Shown one piece after another: positions 31,852 through 39,836 of a stretch of DNA of 58,293 bases. The translations under genes and the position numbers were made by a program. Positions within the stretch are counted from its first letter, which is position 1. The number at the start of each line of letters is the position of its first letter. The stretch spans positions 1-58,293 of the forward strand of contig JAUIGN010000059.1 of assembly GCA_030430075.1 (NCBI GenBank), in the 5' to 3' direction. The notes beneath the pieces are model-generated. The model was given only the letters and a program-made list of their open reading frames with translations. It was not told where the DNA came from and made no database searches. The DNA comes from a bacterium. GTDB lineage: Bacteria > Planctomycetota > Planctomycetia > Pirellulales > Pirellulaceae.

Positions 31852-34800
31852 TTAGTTGCCATTTACAGTGACCGACACGGGAGCCGCTAGTGGAAGCTTC
31901 CAGTTGTCGATCGCCGTGCCCTTCAGGTTCAAGCGGCTGGTGATGTACAGGAGCCGGTCCGTTTCAGGCGTAGCATAGCCTTTGCGCTTGGCCCAAGCGG
32001 CCTGCGAGAACCTCTGGTGCAGCCACGCCGGCATGAGTGATTGCGAATACACGGTTGCCGTGACCGTCAACGGACTGTCGTCGACGTCCTTGAGCGTGAC
32101 TTCATAGGTCAGCTTGTCGGCCGCTGGACTCGGCGCGGCCGTGTATTCCGGATCTGGCTGATACTTTGCCGGCTTGTTTCCGGACGCTGAAATCAGCGCG
32201 CCGTTGGGCTCGGGGTGCTTCCCGATCTTCGTCTCGCCGCCAATCACGCTCGGCCCTTCCGGGTCGGTGGCCCGCATGAATTGCTGTATGACTTCCCCCT
32301 GACTGGCGAACTCTTCCGATGGCACCCAGCCCTTGGGAAGCAGGCGGTTGTCCTTGACGTGCGTGATCCGATGAATGAAGCTTGTCGTGAAATTCGGCAA
32401 TTGGTCCGCGGGCGTGCCCTCGGGGGGAACATACCCGTCCAGGATCAGCTCTTCGTAAATCTGCACCTGGTTGGGTGACGTAATGACCTGGTAATGCGGC
32501 TGGTAATCGGCAAAGACATTTCCGGGGGTTACGTGGTTGAGGAGTTCTGTCTTTAGCGGCATTCCGTCGCCGCCGACGATCACGCCCGCGGCATTGGTTT
32601 TACCCGATGCCCAGATCGTCTTGCCGTTCTGCTGCACGACAAATTCCACGAACGCGCGGCGGAATGACACGCCGCTGGGGAAGCGATGTCCGGTAAGATT
32701 CGTAATCTTCAGGTCAGCAGTCAGCTTGTTGCCGTCCCGCGTCGGATTTCCGACGAACTCTACCTTCAAGGTGTCGTTCCTGGCTTGCATTAACATGCTG
32801 TCCATCGCGAGCGAACTGCCGGTCGTCGCGAAGGTCATGAATCGCTCTTTGTTGTCGATGCCCAGGACATCGGGGAACTGGTTCATCATCTCGATCAGGA
32901 AGGCGTTGAGCCCGACCAGTTGATGCCGCCGATAGTCAGACCGCGAGGCCACTTGGATTTTTTCCGCGGGCGCCTGGTTCTCGACCTCCGGATAAGTGGT
33001 GTCCTGGATCGTGGCGATTTGCGTCACCAACTGGTCGATGTTGATCTCTCCATCAAGGCTATGGAACCCGCCCGGCATGTGACAGTCCTGGCAGCTCTTG
33101 AACTGTCCCTTCTTGGGCTCGTTATGTACGCCTGGGCCGAAGTCGCTGTTTTGCCATTCCAGGAACGTCGCTTGTTCGATCGAGTGGTTGTAGACCTTGA
33201 ATGCGTCGACCGTTTCAGAGTGATTCAGCACGTTGGACATGTCGAACTTCTGCCCAACGTTGGGCAGGTTGATGGCATGGCAGGTTCCGCACATTTGCGA
33301 ATCCTGGGTGAACGTAGGGATTCTGCCGGTGTTCGGATCCGCCACGGCGCCAACGGCTGGCGGCGAAGCCCTGGGAGTGATGCCGAGCGCGTGCTGCATC
33401 GGTGTCGGAGAAACGTCCTTGAACGGCCCGTACAACTCGTCGCCCCGTTCGTTTCTCTTGTAGGTGCCGGTCGTGTTCTTCATCAACAGATAGGCTAACG
33501 CGTCGACATCCTTGCTATTACCTTCCTTCACCCAGTTCTTCTTCAGCGCGCATGTCACCCAGGCCGTCACATCCGATTCGCTGGGGGGCGCGATGCGATG
33601 ACAGATCATGCAACTGATGCCTTCGCGCGCCAGTTCGCCATACTTGTGATATTGATAGAAGCTGTCGTTCTGTTTGTATTGGGGAGTTGGGTGCAGTGCA
33701 CGCTTGGGATTTGCGGGCTGAGGATACGGATCTGCCTTGGAAAGCAACTCGTACAACGAGAAATAATCGGGATTGAAGTCCTCGTTGATGACTTCGCCGT
33801 TTGGGAATTGGCGGCCGGCCTGAGCGTCAAGGTGTAGCTGCCGTTGCCCCATCGCACCGTGACAGCGGAGACAGGTATTGACCACCGCCTGCTGCGTTGC
33901 CGCAACAGATGCTTTCAGTGGCGTGGGATCCTTCTCGCCGTCTTGCAAGAGCATGATCATTTCGCATTCCAGTTGCGAATGAAAGATCGGGTCGCGTCCC
34001 GCCAGGCCCATCGGCGACCACCGCCACTCACCGTATTCCGAGACGTTGTAACCTTCGCCATAACTCGGGCCGGTCTGGAGAAACATCGTCACACCGTACG
34101 GTGCGCCGCCTAGCCCACCGTGGCAGCCGACGCAATTGTCCGACGTCAGATATTCGGAGGGCCCCGTGCTTTTCTTGCCGGGTCCGCCGTGACCGGGGTA
34201 GACGTGGTCGGCGTATTCAAATGGATAAGAAAACGCCTTTGGGCGTTTGACAGGGTTGTACTTCACGCCGCTCAAGTAGCTCTGCAGGAACGACGGACTG
34301 GGTTTCGGCAAAGGCTTGGTTGGCAAATCGGCTGCATCGACACGATTCACGCCCGCGTAATCTCGGTCATGCAGCGAGATGGACGGTCGGACTTGCTCCA
34401 ACCAGGGGATTTCGAGATTGGGAATTGGAAACTGTTTCGTAACGCCCGCTTCATCGCGCGCCTTGGCGATTGCCTTTTGATTGACGCTCCATTCGTCCTT
34501 TTGGGCGGGATCCAGCAAGTAGTTCTTGCTGCGCCAAGAGTTGTCGTTGCGGAACTGCAACGGTTCGCCGGCGAAGTTGCTGATGGCGGAAAACGTGAGT
34601 TCCTTCTCGGCCGACGCGTGGCACCGCATGCACGTGGCGAATCCGAATTGGGAATACACGGGGCCGCTGTAATTCTTGGTCAGGTTGTAGTCCACGACCT
34701 GCTGTGTGGTGGGATTCTCGATCGTGGGCGGCATGCCGGGGTTCGACCAGAACCAGCCGTCCTTCGAAGCCTGGCGCTCCTTCACCATCACCGTCCAACC

Positions 34801-35271
34801 CGAAAGCACGGACTTGAGCATCTCGTCGTACGCCGCTTTCAACTGCTTGGGATCCTTGTACTGGCTATTCAGACCCCGGTAGATCTCCTCATAGATGGCC
34901 GCTGGAGGAGTGAACATTTCTTTCACGATGATCGCGCCGTCGGCGATCTCACCTTGGCGTCCATTCTCGACCCAGTCGATCACTTCGGGCGAATAGTAGA
35001 TCCGCACCGCGGGATGCACACCGTAGCTCTCGCCGTCCACAAACGGGCCTGTGTCACGAACGCGTTCATCCGCCGTCCACTTGTTGTACTTGCGTTCGAC
35101 CAGCCAAGAAAAGAGTTGTTTCTCGTAGTCCTGCAACCGCAACGAACTAGGTTGAGGCAAACCGGACGCCGACGACCACTCGGCCCAACATGGTCGAGGA
35201 AGGCAAGAAGCAATGGCCAGGAAGCTCGCCATCAGAAGGGGCAACGTAATCGGTTTCCGCGCGATGAGCAT
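31852..35271 (-). CDS. Secreted hexaheme c-type cytochrome, large, unknown role
   Basis: A 1139-aa exported protein (signal peptide 1-30, ending RPCWA). Six CxxCH heme c motifs are visible: CMRCH (about 211), CVGCH (379), CLRCH (465), CMICH (552), CGTCH (659) and CQDCH (726). The heme-bearing part is spread over about 520 residues. The C-terminal 350 residues lack hemes and include ITNLTGHRFPSGVSFRRAFV, a beta-rich module seen next to heme domains in other multiheme proteins. The role is probably extracytoplasmic electron transfer; the partner is unknown. ATG 35271 is chosen because GGAGGAG lies 7 bases upstream; the ATG at 35286 overlaps that site. The gene is monocistronic, with the Cys-containing gene 117 bp upstream. 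Confidence 0.88.
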   Translation of the reverse strand: MLIARKPITLPLLMASFLAIASCLPRPCWAEWSSASGLPQPSSLRLQDYEKQLFSWLVERKYNKWTADERVRDTGPFVDGESYGVHPAVRIYYSPEVIDWVENGRQGEIADGAIIVKEMFTPPAAIYEEIYRGLNSQYKDPKQLKAAYDEMLKSVLSGWTVMVKERQASKDGWFWSNPGMPPTIENPTTQQVVDYNLTKNYSGPVYSQFGFATCMRCHASAEKELTFSAISNFAGEPLQFRNDNSWRSKNYLLDPAQKDEWSVNQKAIAKARDEAGVTKQFPIPNLEIPWLEQVRPSISLHDRDYAGVNRVDAADLPTKPLPKPSPSFLQSYLSGVKYNPVKRPKAFSYPFEYADHVYPGHGGPGKKSTGPSEYLTSDNCVGCHGGLGGAPYGVTMFLQTGPSYGEGYNVSEYGEWRWSPMGLAGRDPIFHSQLECEMIMLLQDGEKDPTPLKASVAATQQAVVNTCLRCHGAMGQRQLHLDAQAGRQFPNGEVINEDFNPDYFSLYELLSKADPYPQPANPKRALHPTPQYKQNDSFYQYHKYGELAREGISCMICHRIAPPSESDVTAWVTCALKKNWVKEGNSKDVDALAYLLMKNTTGTYKRNERGDELYGPFKDVSPTPMQHALGITPRASPPAVGAVADPNTGRIPTFTQDSQMCGTCHAINLPNVGQKFDMSNVLNHSETVDAFKVYNHSIEQATFLEWQNSDFGPGVHNEPKKGQFKSCQDCHMPGGFHSLDGEINIDQLVTQIATIQDTTYPEVENQAPAEKIQVASRSDYRRHQLVGLNAFLIEMMNQFPDVLGIDNKERFMTFATTGSSLAMDSMLMQARNDTLKVEFVGNPTRDGNKLTADLKITNLTGHRFPSGVSFRRAFVEFVVQQNGKTIWASGKTNAAGVIVGGDGMPLKTELLNHVTPGNVFADYQPHYQVITSPNQVQIYEELILDGYVPPEGTPADQLPNFTTSFIHRITHVKDNRLLPKGWVPSEEFASQGEVIQQFMRATDPEGPSVIGGETKIGKHPEPNGALISASGNKPAKYQPDPEYTAAPSPAADKLTYEVTLKDVDDSPLTVTATVYSQSLMPAWLHQRFSQAAWAKRKGYATPETDRLLYITSRLNLKGTAIDNWKLPLAAPVSVTVNGN

Positions 35272-35388
35272 GGTGCACTCCTCCATGGCAATTCCCGGTT
35301 ACTGCACGTAATCGCATCAGTTCAGGCTGGAATTCCATTCGGCGTTCCAGCAGGCTCTTCGTTGCTCCAACTTGAACGCGGTCGCGTG

Positions 35389-35952
35389 CTACTTCCGCCG
35401 GCGACTCTCGCGACGCTTTTTCCGTAGTTCTTTTTTCCGTAGTTGATGCAGCGCCCGAGAACGAAGTTTTCTGTCGACGATGACTGCGTCCACGCTCGGC
35501 CATGGAATCTCTTCATGCACCACCGGTTCGCTCGACTGGCCGTGGAATCGCCTCAGCTCTGCATAGTGCTTCTTGAGACGCTCGGCATAACGGTGATCGT
35601 GGCGGACCATGTGATACCAAAAATCCATCAGCTCATTGGCGTATCCCGCTTGCCTGTGAAAGGGATCCAAGAACGGGTTGGATACATCGCTGATGACGAA
35701 TTCCCACGATTCATCAGGAGATTCATTCCAGGTGTAGCTGATTGTCGCGACTTCTTCCGGCACAGACTCGGGACTGGGATTGTGCAACACCTTGACCAGC
35801 AACCGCTGGCAGTCGCACGACAGGTCGGAACAATAGTATTCGGTGAAGACGTACATTCCAGCTGGAAATGTCTGGTCATCTCCATCCGGGAAATACGCTG
35901 TTCGCAACTCCGTTTCACATCGTTCTGGAAAGACATCGAAATATCCAAGCAT
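35389..35952 (-). CDS. Unrecognised protein with a Cys cluster and basic tail
   Basis: A 187-aa protein with no signal peptide. It has a Cys group in EYYCSDLSCDCQRLLVKV (CxxxxCxC) that could bind a metal, an acidic or aromatic middle (SYTWNESPDESWEFV), and a strongly basic C-terminus (about 25 residues, RKKELRKKRRESRRRK at the end). The tail suggests nucleic acid or ribosome binding but is not evidence of it. ATG 35952 is preferred over 35970 because GGGAGGAA lies 8 bases upstream of it and the first ATG would overlap that site. I cannot name a family. It lies upstream of the hexaheme gene on the same strand (117-bp gap). Confidence 0.7.
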   Translation of the reverse strand: MLGYFDVFPERCETELRTAYFPDGDDQTFPAGMYVFTEYYCSDLSCDCQRLLVKVLHNPSPESVPEEVATISYTWNESPDESWEFVISDVSNPFLDPFHRQAGYANELMDFWYHMVRHDHRYAERLKKHYAELRRFHGQSSEPVVHEEIPWPSVDAVIVDRKLRSRALHQLRKKELRKKRRESRRRK

Positions 35953-36082
35953 CCGTTCAGTTCCTCCCATTCGCCATCCTAGAAAATGTCAAGCCAGCTT
36001 CTTCGACTTTCTCAGCAGCTAAGGGGCCGACCCCGTTCTCGCTTGCCCCCGTTCTCGCTCGACGAAGTGCATTAGCCCGGTT

Positions 36083-36235
36083 AACCCATCAGCCGCAGGG
36101 CGTTGGCCCCGGTTCCGTTGATCGCCAAGCAAACCGGGCGCTGCCGCGTTCTGGCTGATCTGCTCTGCACGTTGGGCGAGTTCACTACCAACGATTGCGG
36201 CACAACGACTTGCACTGAATGGTTGTTCGTTCATG
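36083..36235 (-). repeat. Dispersed repeat family B, full copy 1 (B1)
   Basis: About 153 bp; its reverse complement aligns end to end with 44641-44800 (B2). Shared blocks include TGCCGCAATCG, GGCGATCAACGGAACCG and CCAACGCCC-(2 nt)-CGGCTGATG. It lies in the 365-bp gap between the unrecognised Cys-containing gene and the M20 peptidase gene. The rest of that gap shows nothing I can name. Confidence 0.85.
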
Positions 36236-36317
36236 AATCATTCGCGCTTGAATTCAAGCATACCCAAACCAGAGATTCGCGGCGAAGCGTCATGTACCTT
36301 TCGTCCGCCGGTTCGCC

Positions 36318-37508
36318 TCAGGAGGGAGGCCAGCCGGTCTTGCCGAATTCGTAATAGATATCGACGGCCCGTTGTAACTGGTCGACGTCAATCCACTCGT
36401 CACACGTGTGGGCCTGGTCAATGCTTCCCGGTCCAAAGACAACTGTCGGGGCGCCGACCGCATCGAAGGCGGGGGCGTCCGTACCGTAGGGGACACCGAT
36501 CCGCTGCCCGCCGCCGCCGTGGGCCCGGGCGACCTCGCCAAGCCGTGTCGCCAGGCCTTCGTTTCGCCCCATATCGAGCCCATTGGAGGCGATGTAGGGT
36601 GCGTCATGGCTGACATGCGGATCGTTGCCCGTCGCGGCCGCCACGTAATCGACAACCCGCTGGTATGCCTCCAGCGCGTCTTCGCCTGGGATCACGCGGC
36701 GATCGATCTCGATCGTGCATTGGTCCGGAACCGTGTTCACACTGATCCCGCCTTGGATCAGGCCGACGCTGATCGTGGGGCCGCCGACCAGCGCATGTTG
36801 GCCCAGTTGGGGCGCTTCCTCCGTCGCATAGCGCTCGATGGCCGTCAACACGCGGGCCATCCGGTAGAACGCGTTATCGCCCAGATGGGGCATGGAACTA
36901 TGGGCCGCTTTGCCGCGCGTGTGGCAGCGCCAGCGGGACACGCCCTTGTGCGCCACCACAACGTCCAGCAGTGTGGGTTCGGCGACGATCACACCGTTGG
37001 GCAGGACCGGCATCGCGGGCGCCGTTCCGGCGGCCCAGCTGCCGGCCATCGCCGTGGCACCGGCGTAACCGTACTCTTCGTTCACCGTGCAGGCCATCAC
37101 GATCGTCGGCATTCCGGCAGGTCGTTCCTCCGCCAGCCGAGAGAGGGCGGTCAGCATGCAGGCCATTCCCCCCTTGATGTCGCAGGAACCTCGACCGAAA
37201 ACGCGACCGTCGCGAATCTCCGGCTCCCACGGGCGGATCGTCATGCCTTCCACCGGGACGGTGTCTTGGTGGGCCTCGAAGACCGTCACCCCGGCGTCCG
37301 GGTCGCCCTCCAGTCGAGCCACGATGTTGCAGCGTCGGGGTTCGACTTCCTGCACGAAGTACGGCAGCTGCAACTCCTGAAAGACGGTTTCCAGCCTGGC
37401 CGTCATCGCCGCTTCGAGGTACTCATCGCCGGAAAATTCTCGCCCCATCGGGTTCACGCTGGGCGTCCGGACGAGCTCACACAGTAACTGAACGACATCA
37501 AGCGGCAT
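36318..37508 (-). CDS. M20-family metallopeptidase (ArgE/DapE type)
   Basis: A cytosolic dizinc hydrolase of 396 aa that removes an acyl group or cleaves a small amide. Metal ligands and catalytic residues are visible in FEAHQDTVPVEG (His, Asp), GRGSCDIKGG (Asp), NEEYGYAGA (catalytic Glu and metal Glu) and AEPT. The dimerisation domain carries AHKGVSRWRCHTRGKAAHSS. The C-terminal PYGTDAPAF and GSIDQAHTCDEWID fit the ArgE/DapE group, with acetylornithine deacetylase most likely. No other arginine or lysine gene is near, so substrate is uncertain. ATG 37508 is supported by AGGGAG 8 bases upstream. The candidate small RNA begins on the opposite strand just beyond the start codon. Confidence 0.87.
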   Translation of the reverse strand: MPLDVVQLLCELVRTPSVNPMGREFSGDEYLEAAMTARLETVFQELQLPYFVQEVEPRRCNIVARLEGDPDAGVTVFEAHQDTVPVEGMTIRPWEPEIRDGRVFGRGSCDIKGGMACMLTALSRLAEERPAGMPTIVMACTVNEEYGYAGATAMAGSWAAGTAPAMPVLPNGVIVAEPTLLDVVVAHKGVSRWRCHTRGKAAHSSMPHLGDNAFYRMARVLTAIERYATEEAPQLGQHALVGGPTISVGLIQGGISVNTVPDQCTIEIDRRVIPGEDALEAYQRVVDYVAAATGNDPHVSHDAPYIASNGLDMGRNEGLATRLGEVARAHGGGGQRIGVPYGTDAPAFDAVGAPTVVFGPGSIDQAHTCDEWIDVDQLQRAVDIYYEFGKTGWPPS

Positions 37509-37539
37509 CTTGAGACTCCCTGAAGGGGCAGGCGGTTGG

Positions 37540-37693
37540 CGAGCCGCATTATTGTGGTTTGAAAGAGTTTTGGAAATGCGCAGAGAGGCAGTTGCTTTTC
37601 GCGAAGACCATGCGACAATACTCGCAGTGGTCGAGGCAACTCGACTGCGTATGCCCTCCGTAGGTTCCTGCCCCACCTACGGAGGGATTTTTT
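37540..37693 (+). ncRNA. Candidate small RNA ending in an orphan terminator
   Basis: No plus-strand gene precedes the strong terminator at 37654-37693, yet a second stable hairpin lies immediately before it: TCGAG-GCAA-CTCGA with a GNRA tetraloop, extended outward by CGCAG and CTGCG (about 37617-37652). Two adjacent structured elements and a T-run, with no open frame that looks coding, fit a small RNA of roughly 100-150 nt. The 5' end given here is a guess. It could also be the leader of a transcript I do not recognise. Confidence 0.45.
37654..37693 (+). terminator. Orphan intrinsic terminator
   Basis: Perfect 12-bp stem CCCTCCGTAGGT / ACCTACGGAGGG around a 9-nt loop, then ATTTTTTA. The only upstream gene within 1.3 kb runs on the other strand, so this probably ends a non-coding transcript. 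Confidence 0.9.
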
Positions 37694-37729
37694 ATGCCTG
37701 AGCCGTTCGATCGGTCTGGCCAGGGCCAT

Positions 37730-37790
37730 GCATGCACGAACAACCCTGGGGTGCAAGTCGCCGCGCCGCAGTCATTTGCAGTCAGCCTAC
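37730..37790 (+). repeat. Dispersed repeat family B, partial copy (B3)
   Basis: About 60 bp matching the first part of family B: CATGCACGAACAACC, then GTGCAAGTCGCCG and CGCAGTCATTTGCAG. Similarity to B2 fades after about 37790. It lies between the orphan terminator and repeat C2. Confidence 0.65.
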
Positions 37791-37885
37791 CGAGTCCGTC
37801 GTGCTCGCAGCCCGAGCGCGAAGGCGTTCGGATTGCTCGGTATTCCGCCGAGCCGGTGCTGACGCCCAATGTCTAGCGAGGCAGG

Positions 37886-37991
37886 GCCTCGGGTCGATAG
37901 CGAGCTGACGCTCGCGGCATGTTCGTCCGCTCCCGTTGGTCGCTCAAACTTGACTCATTTGTAAAGCTAAACCTGGTACAAGCCATCTAGT
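37886..37991 (+). repeat. Dispersed repeat family C, copy 2 (C2)
   Basis: 106 bp, aligning over its whole length with the reverse complement of 8587-8693. It carries the GCGAGC-TGAC-GCTCGC hairpin (37900-37915), then CTTGACTCATTTGTAAAGC and ACAAGCCATCTAGT. It sits about 345 bp upstream of nuoA. Between 37992 and 38277 I see no further element and no supported gene. Confidence 0.85.
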
Positions 37992-38277
37992 GGATCATGG
38001 GGACGGGAATCGCCAAGGCTTCAGCCCCTACACCGAAACGCCATCCGCTGCTGCCGACCGACCTGCGGAGCCGGCAATGCTGCCCGGGAGTTCTCCACCG
38101 ACGGGAAGTACTCGCGACCGGCATGAATGGGACCTTCATGATGTCACCACCGGGCAGCGTGAGCCCACCCCGGCAACACAAATGACGGCCTCTGGTGGCT
38201 GGTTGACCATTTTCCGCAGCGGGACTACGATGCTGCGAAGCTCGGCGGAACCTGCCGGGACTTCTTTGTCTCTGACA

Positions 38278-38295
38278 TTGTGATATTATTCACAA
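38278..38295. promoter_or_regulatory. Palindromic operator of Rex or CRP/FNR type before nuoA
   Basis: TTGTGATATTATTCACAA is a perfect inverted repeat (TTGTGA-N6-TCACAA, and it extends to CAT and ATG on either side), 39 bp before the nuoA ATG. It fits the Rex redox-repressor consensus (TTGTGA, AT-rich spacer, TCACAA) and the CRP core TGTGA-N6-TCACA. The central TATTAT is also a good -10 element, so a bound protein would cover the promoter. Rex responds to NADH/NAD+, which suits a complex I operon. The identity of the binding protein is inference. Confidence 0.75.
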
Positions 38296-38334
38296 TGTCT
38301 GGGTATTTGTTCGGAAAAGTCGAGCTAAATCGTG

Positions 38335-38721
38335 ATGGAAACGTTGGTTCTGCCCGTACTGTTGTTTGTCGTCTGTGCCGCCATGCTGGCGATTGGCATG
38401 TTGGCCGCGGGCAGTTTGATCGGCCCCAAACGCAATACGGCGGTCAAGGAGATGCCTTATGAGAGCGGGATGGACCCTGCCCATGATGCGCGCCGCCGGT
38501 TCGATGTTCGATTTCACCTGGTGGCGATCGCTTTTCTGATTTTCGATGTTGAGGTCTTGTTTCTTTACCCCTGGGCGGTTGCGAACACCAACCCGGCCGG
38601 TTTGGCGGCGCAGGTCGGGCTGAGTCAGCTGGTTGTCTTTTGCGAAGTCATGGTGTTTGTCGTTTTGCTCACGGTGGGGTTTGTTTACGCCTGGCGTAAA
38701 GGAGTTTTCCAGTGGCGATAG
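38335..38721 (+). CDS. nuoA: NADH-quinone oxidoreductase subunit A
   Basis: Membrane subunit of complex I near the quinone site, with three helices visible (about 4-28, 62-85 and 95-122). The conserved loop reads EMPYESGMDPAHDARRRFDVRFHLVAIAFLIFD, matching the NuoA/ND3 signature YE(S/C)G. Length 128 aa is normal. ATG 38335 is chosen over the GTG just before it; either is possible. First gene of the nuo operon; it overlaps nuoB by 10 bp. Confidence 0.95.
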   Translation: METLVLPVLLFVVCAAMLAIGMLAAGSLIGPKRNTAVKEMPYESGMDPAHDARRRFDVRFHLVAIAFLIFDVEVLFLYPWAVANTNPAGLAAQVGLSQLVVFCEVMVFVVLLTVGFVYAWRKGVFQWR

Positions 38722-39272
38722 AGTTGCCCGAAAACGTCGTTGTCAGCAAGCTCGACGAGTTGGCCAGTTGGTGCCGCAAGAATAGCCTCTGGCCGATGCC
38801 GTTCGCGACCGCTTGCTGCGGTATCGAGTTGATGGCGACCGGTGCCAGCCGCCACGATCTGGCCCGGTTCGGCGCGGAGGTCTTTCGTTTCAGCCCTCGG
38901 CAGTGCGACCTGATGATTGTCGCGGGGCGTGTGGTGATGAAGATGTTGCCGGTTCTGCAGCGGATCTGGCAGCAGATGCACGAGCCGAAATGGTGTATTT
39001 CAATGGGCGCCTGTGCGTCGACGGGCGGGGTCTTCGACACCTATTCGGTGGTCCAGGGGATCGACCGATTCATCCCGGTCGATATGTACATTCCCGGCTG
39101 CCCGCCTCGGCCCGAACAGTTGATTCAGGGCATCATCGACTTACAGGACAAGATTCAACGCGAGGGCACCATCGGCGGTGCCGAATTCGACGTGAAGGCT
39201 CGCCAGCAACGCAAACGACCGTTTGTCGAGCTGCCGATTGTGAACGCCTCCGGCCTGGTCCTTCCCCGCTAA
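38712..39272 (+). CDS. nuoB: NADH-quinone oxidoreductase subunit B
   Basis: Carries the N2 [4Fe-4S] cluster that reduces quinone. Ligands are visible as the adjacent Cys pair in ATACCGIELMA, a Cys in WCISMGACAST and a Cys in PGCPPRPEQLI. Length is 186 aa. The start is GTG 38712, inside the end of nuoA, with AAAGGAG 8 bases upstream. The C-terminal stretch after PPRPEQLIQGIIDLQDKIQ is an extension of about 35 residues rich in Arg and Lys. It follows nuoA and precedes nuoC by 28 bp. Confidence 0.96.
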   Translation: MAIELPENVVVSKLDELASWCRKNSLWPMPFATACCGIELMATGASRHDLARFGAEVFRFSPRQCDLMIVAGRVVMKMLPVLQRIWQQMHEPKWCISMGACASTGGVFDTYSVVQGIDRFIPVDMYIPGCPPRPEQLIQGIIDLQDKIQREGTIGGAEFDVKARQQRKRPFVELPIVNASGLVLPR

Positions 39273-39300
39273 CGGCATCGGTGCATCCAAGGAAGAATTC

Positions 39301-39801
39301 ATGACGGTACGTCCCGAGGTCACGGTTGCATTGGAGTCGCGGTTCCGCGACATCAAGGTTAGCGAGTTTCGAGGCCGCACGCGGGTGGTGGTCGAGGCCG
39401 CCCAGTTGCTCGACGTGATGACCAGCCTCAGGGAAACCCACGGCTTTGACCTGCTGGTGGATGTGACGTGTGTCGACTACCTCAATTATCGGGACGCCGC
39501 CAATCGCTTTGGGCTGGTCTATCTCCTGGCGAATGCGACGTCTGCCGAGCGGTTGACGGTGCGGGCATTCGTCGACGACCCGGACCCCACCGTGGCCTCG
39601 CTGGTGCCGCTCTGGGAAGGGGCGAATTGGATGGAGCGTGAGGTGTGGGACATGTTTGGAATCCAATTTGAGGGGCACCCTGACATGAGGCGGATTCTGT
39701 TGCCGGACGAGTTCACGGCGCATCCACTCCGCAAGGACTACCCGTTGCAGGGGCGGGGCGAGCGTCATAATTTCCCCGTGCTCGCCCGAGGCGAAGGCTA
39801 A
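39301..39801 (+). CDS. nuoC: NADH-quinone oxidoreductase subunit C
   Basis: Peripheral-arm subunit of 166 aa (30-kDa/ND9 type). The conserved end EREVWDMFGIQFEGHPDMRR and LRKDYPLQGRGER is intact. It is separate from NuoD here, not fused as in E. coli. ATG 39301 has AAGGAAG 6 bases upstream. nuoD follows after 35 bp. Confidence 0.96.
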   Translation: MTVRPEVTVALESRFRDIKVSEFRGRTRVVVEAAQLLDVMTSLRETHGFDLLVDVTCVDYLNYRDAANRFGLVYLLANATSAERLTVRAFVDDPDPTVASLVPLWEGANWMEREVWDMFGIQFEGHPDMRRILLPDEFTAHPLRKDYPLQGRGERHNFPVLARGEG

Positions 39802-39836
39802 CCCGGCCGCTTGCCGCCGACAAGGATTGATTACGA

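Noticed and set aside
37990..38283. A 97-codon plus-strand frame before nuoA
   Set aside because: No similarity to known families. It ends inside the palindromic operator, starts within repeat C2's end and has a composition unlike neighbouring genes.
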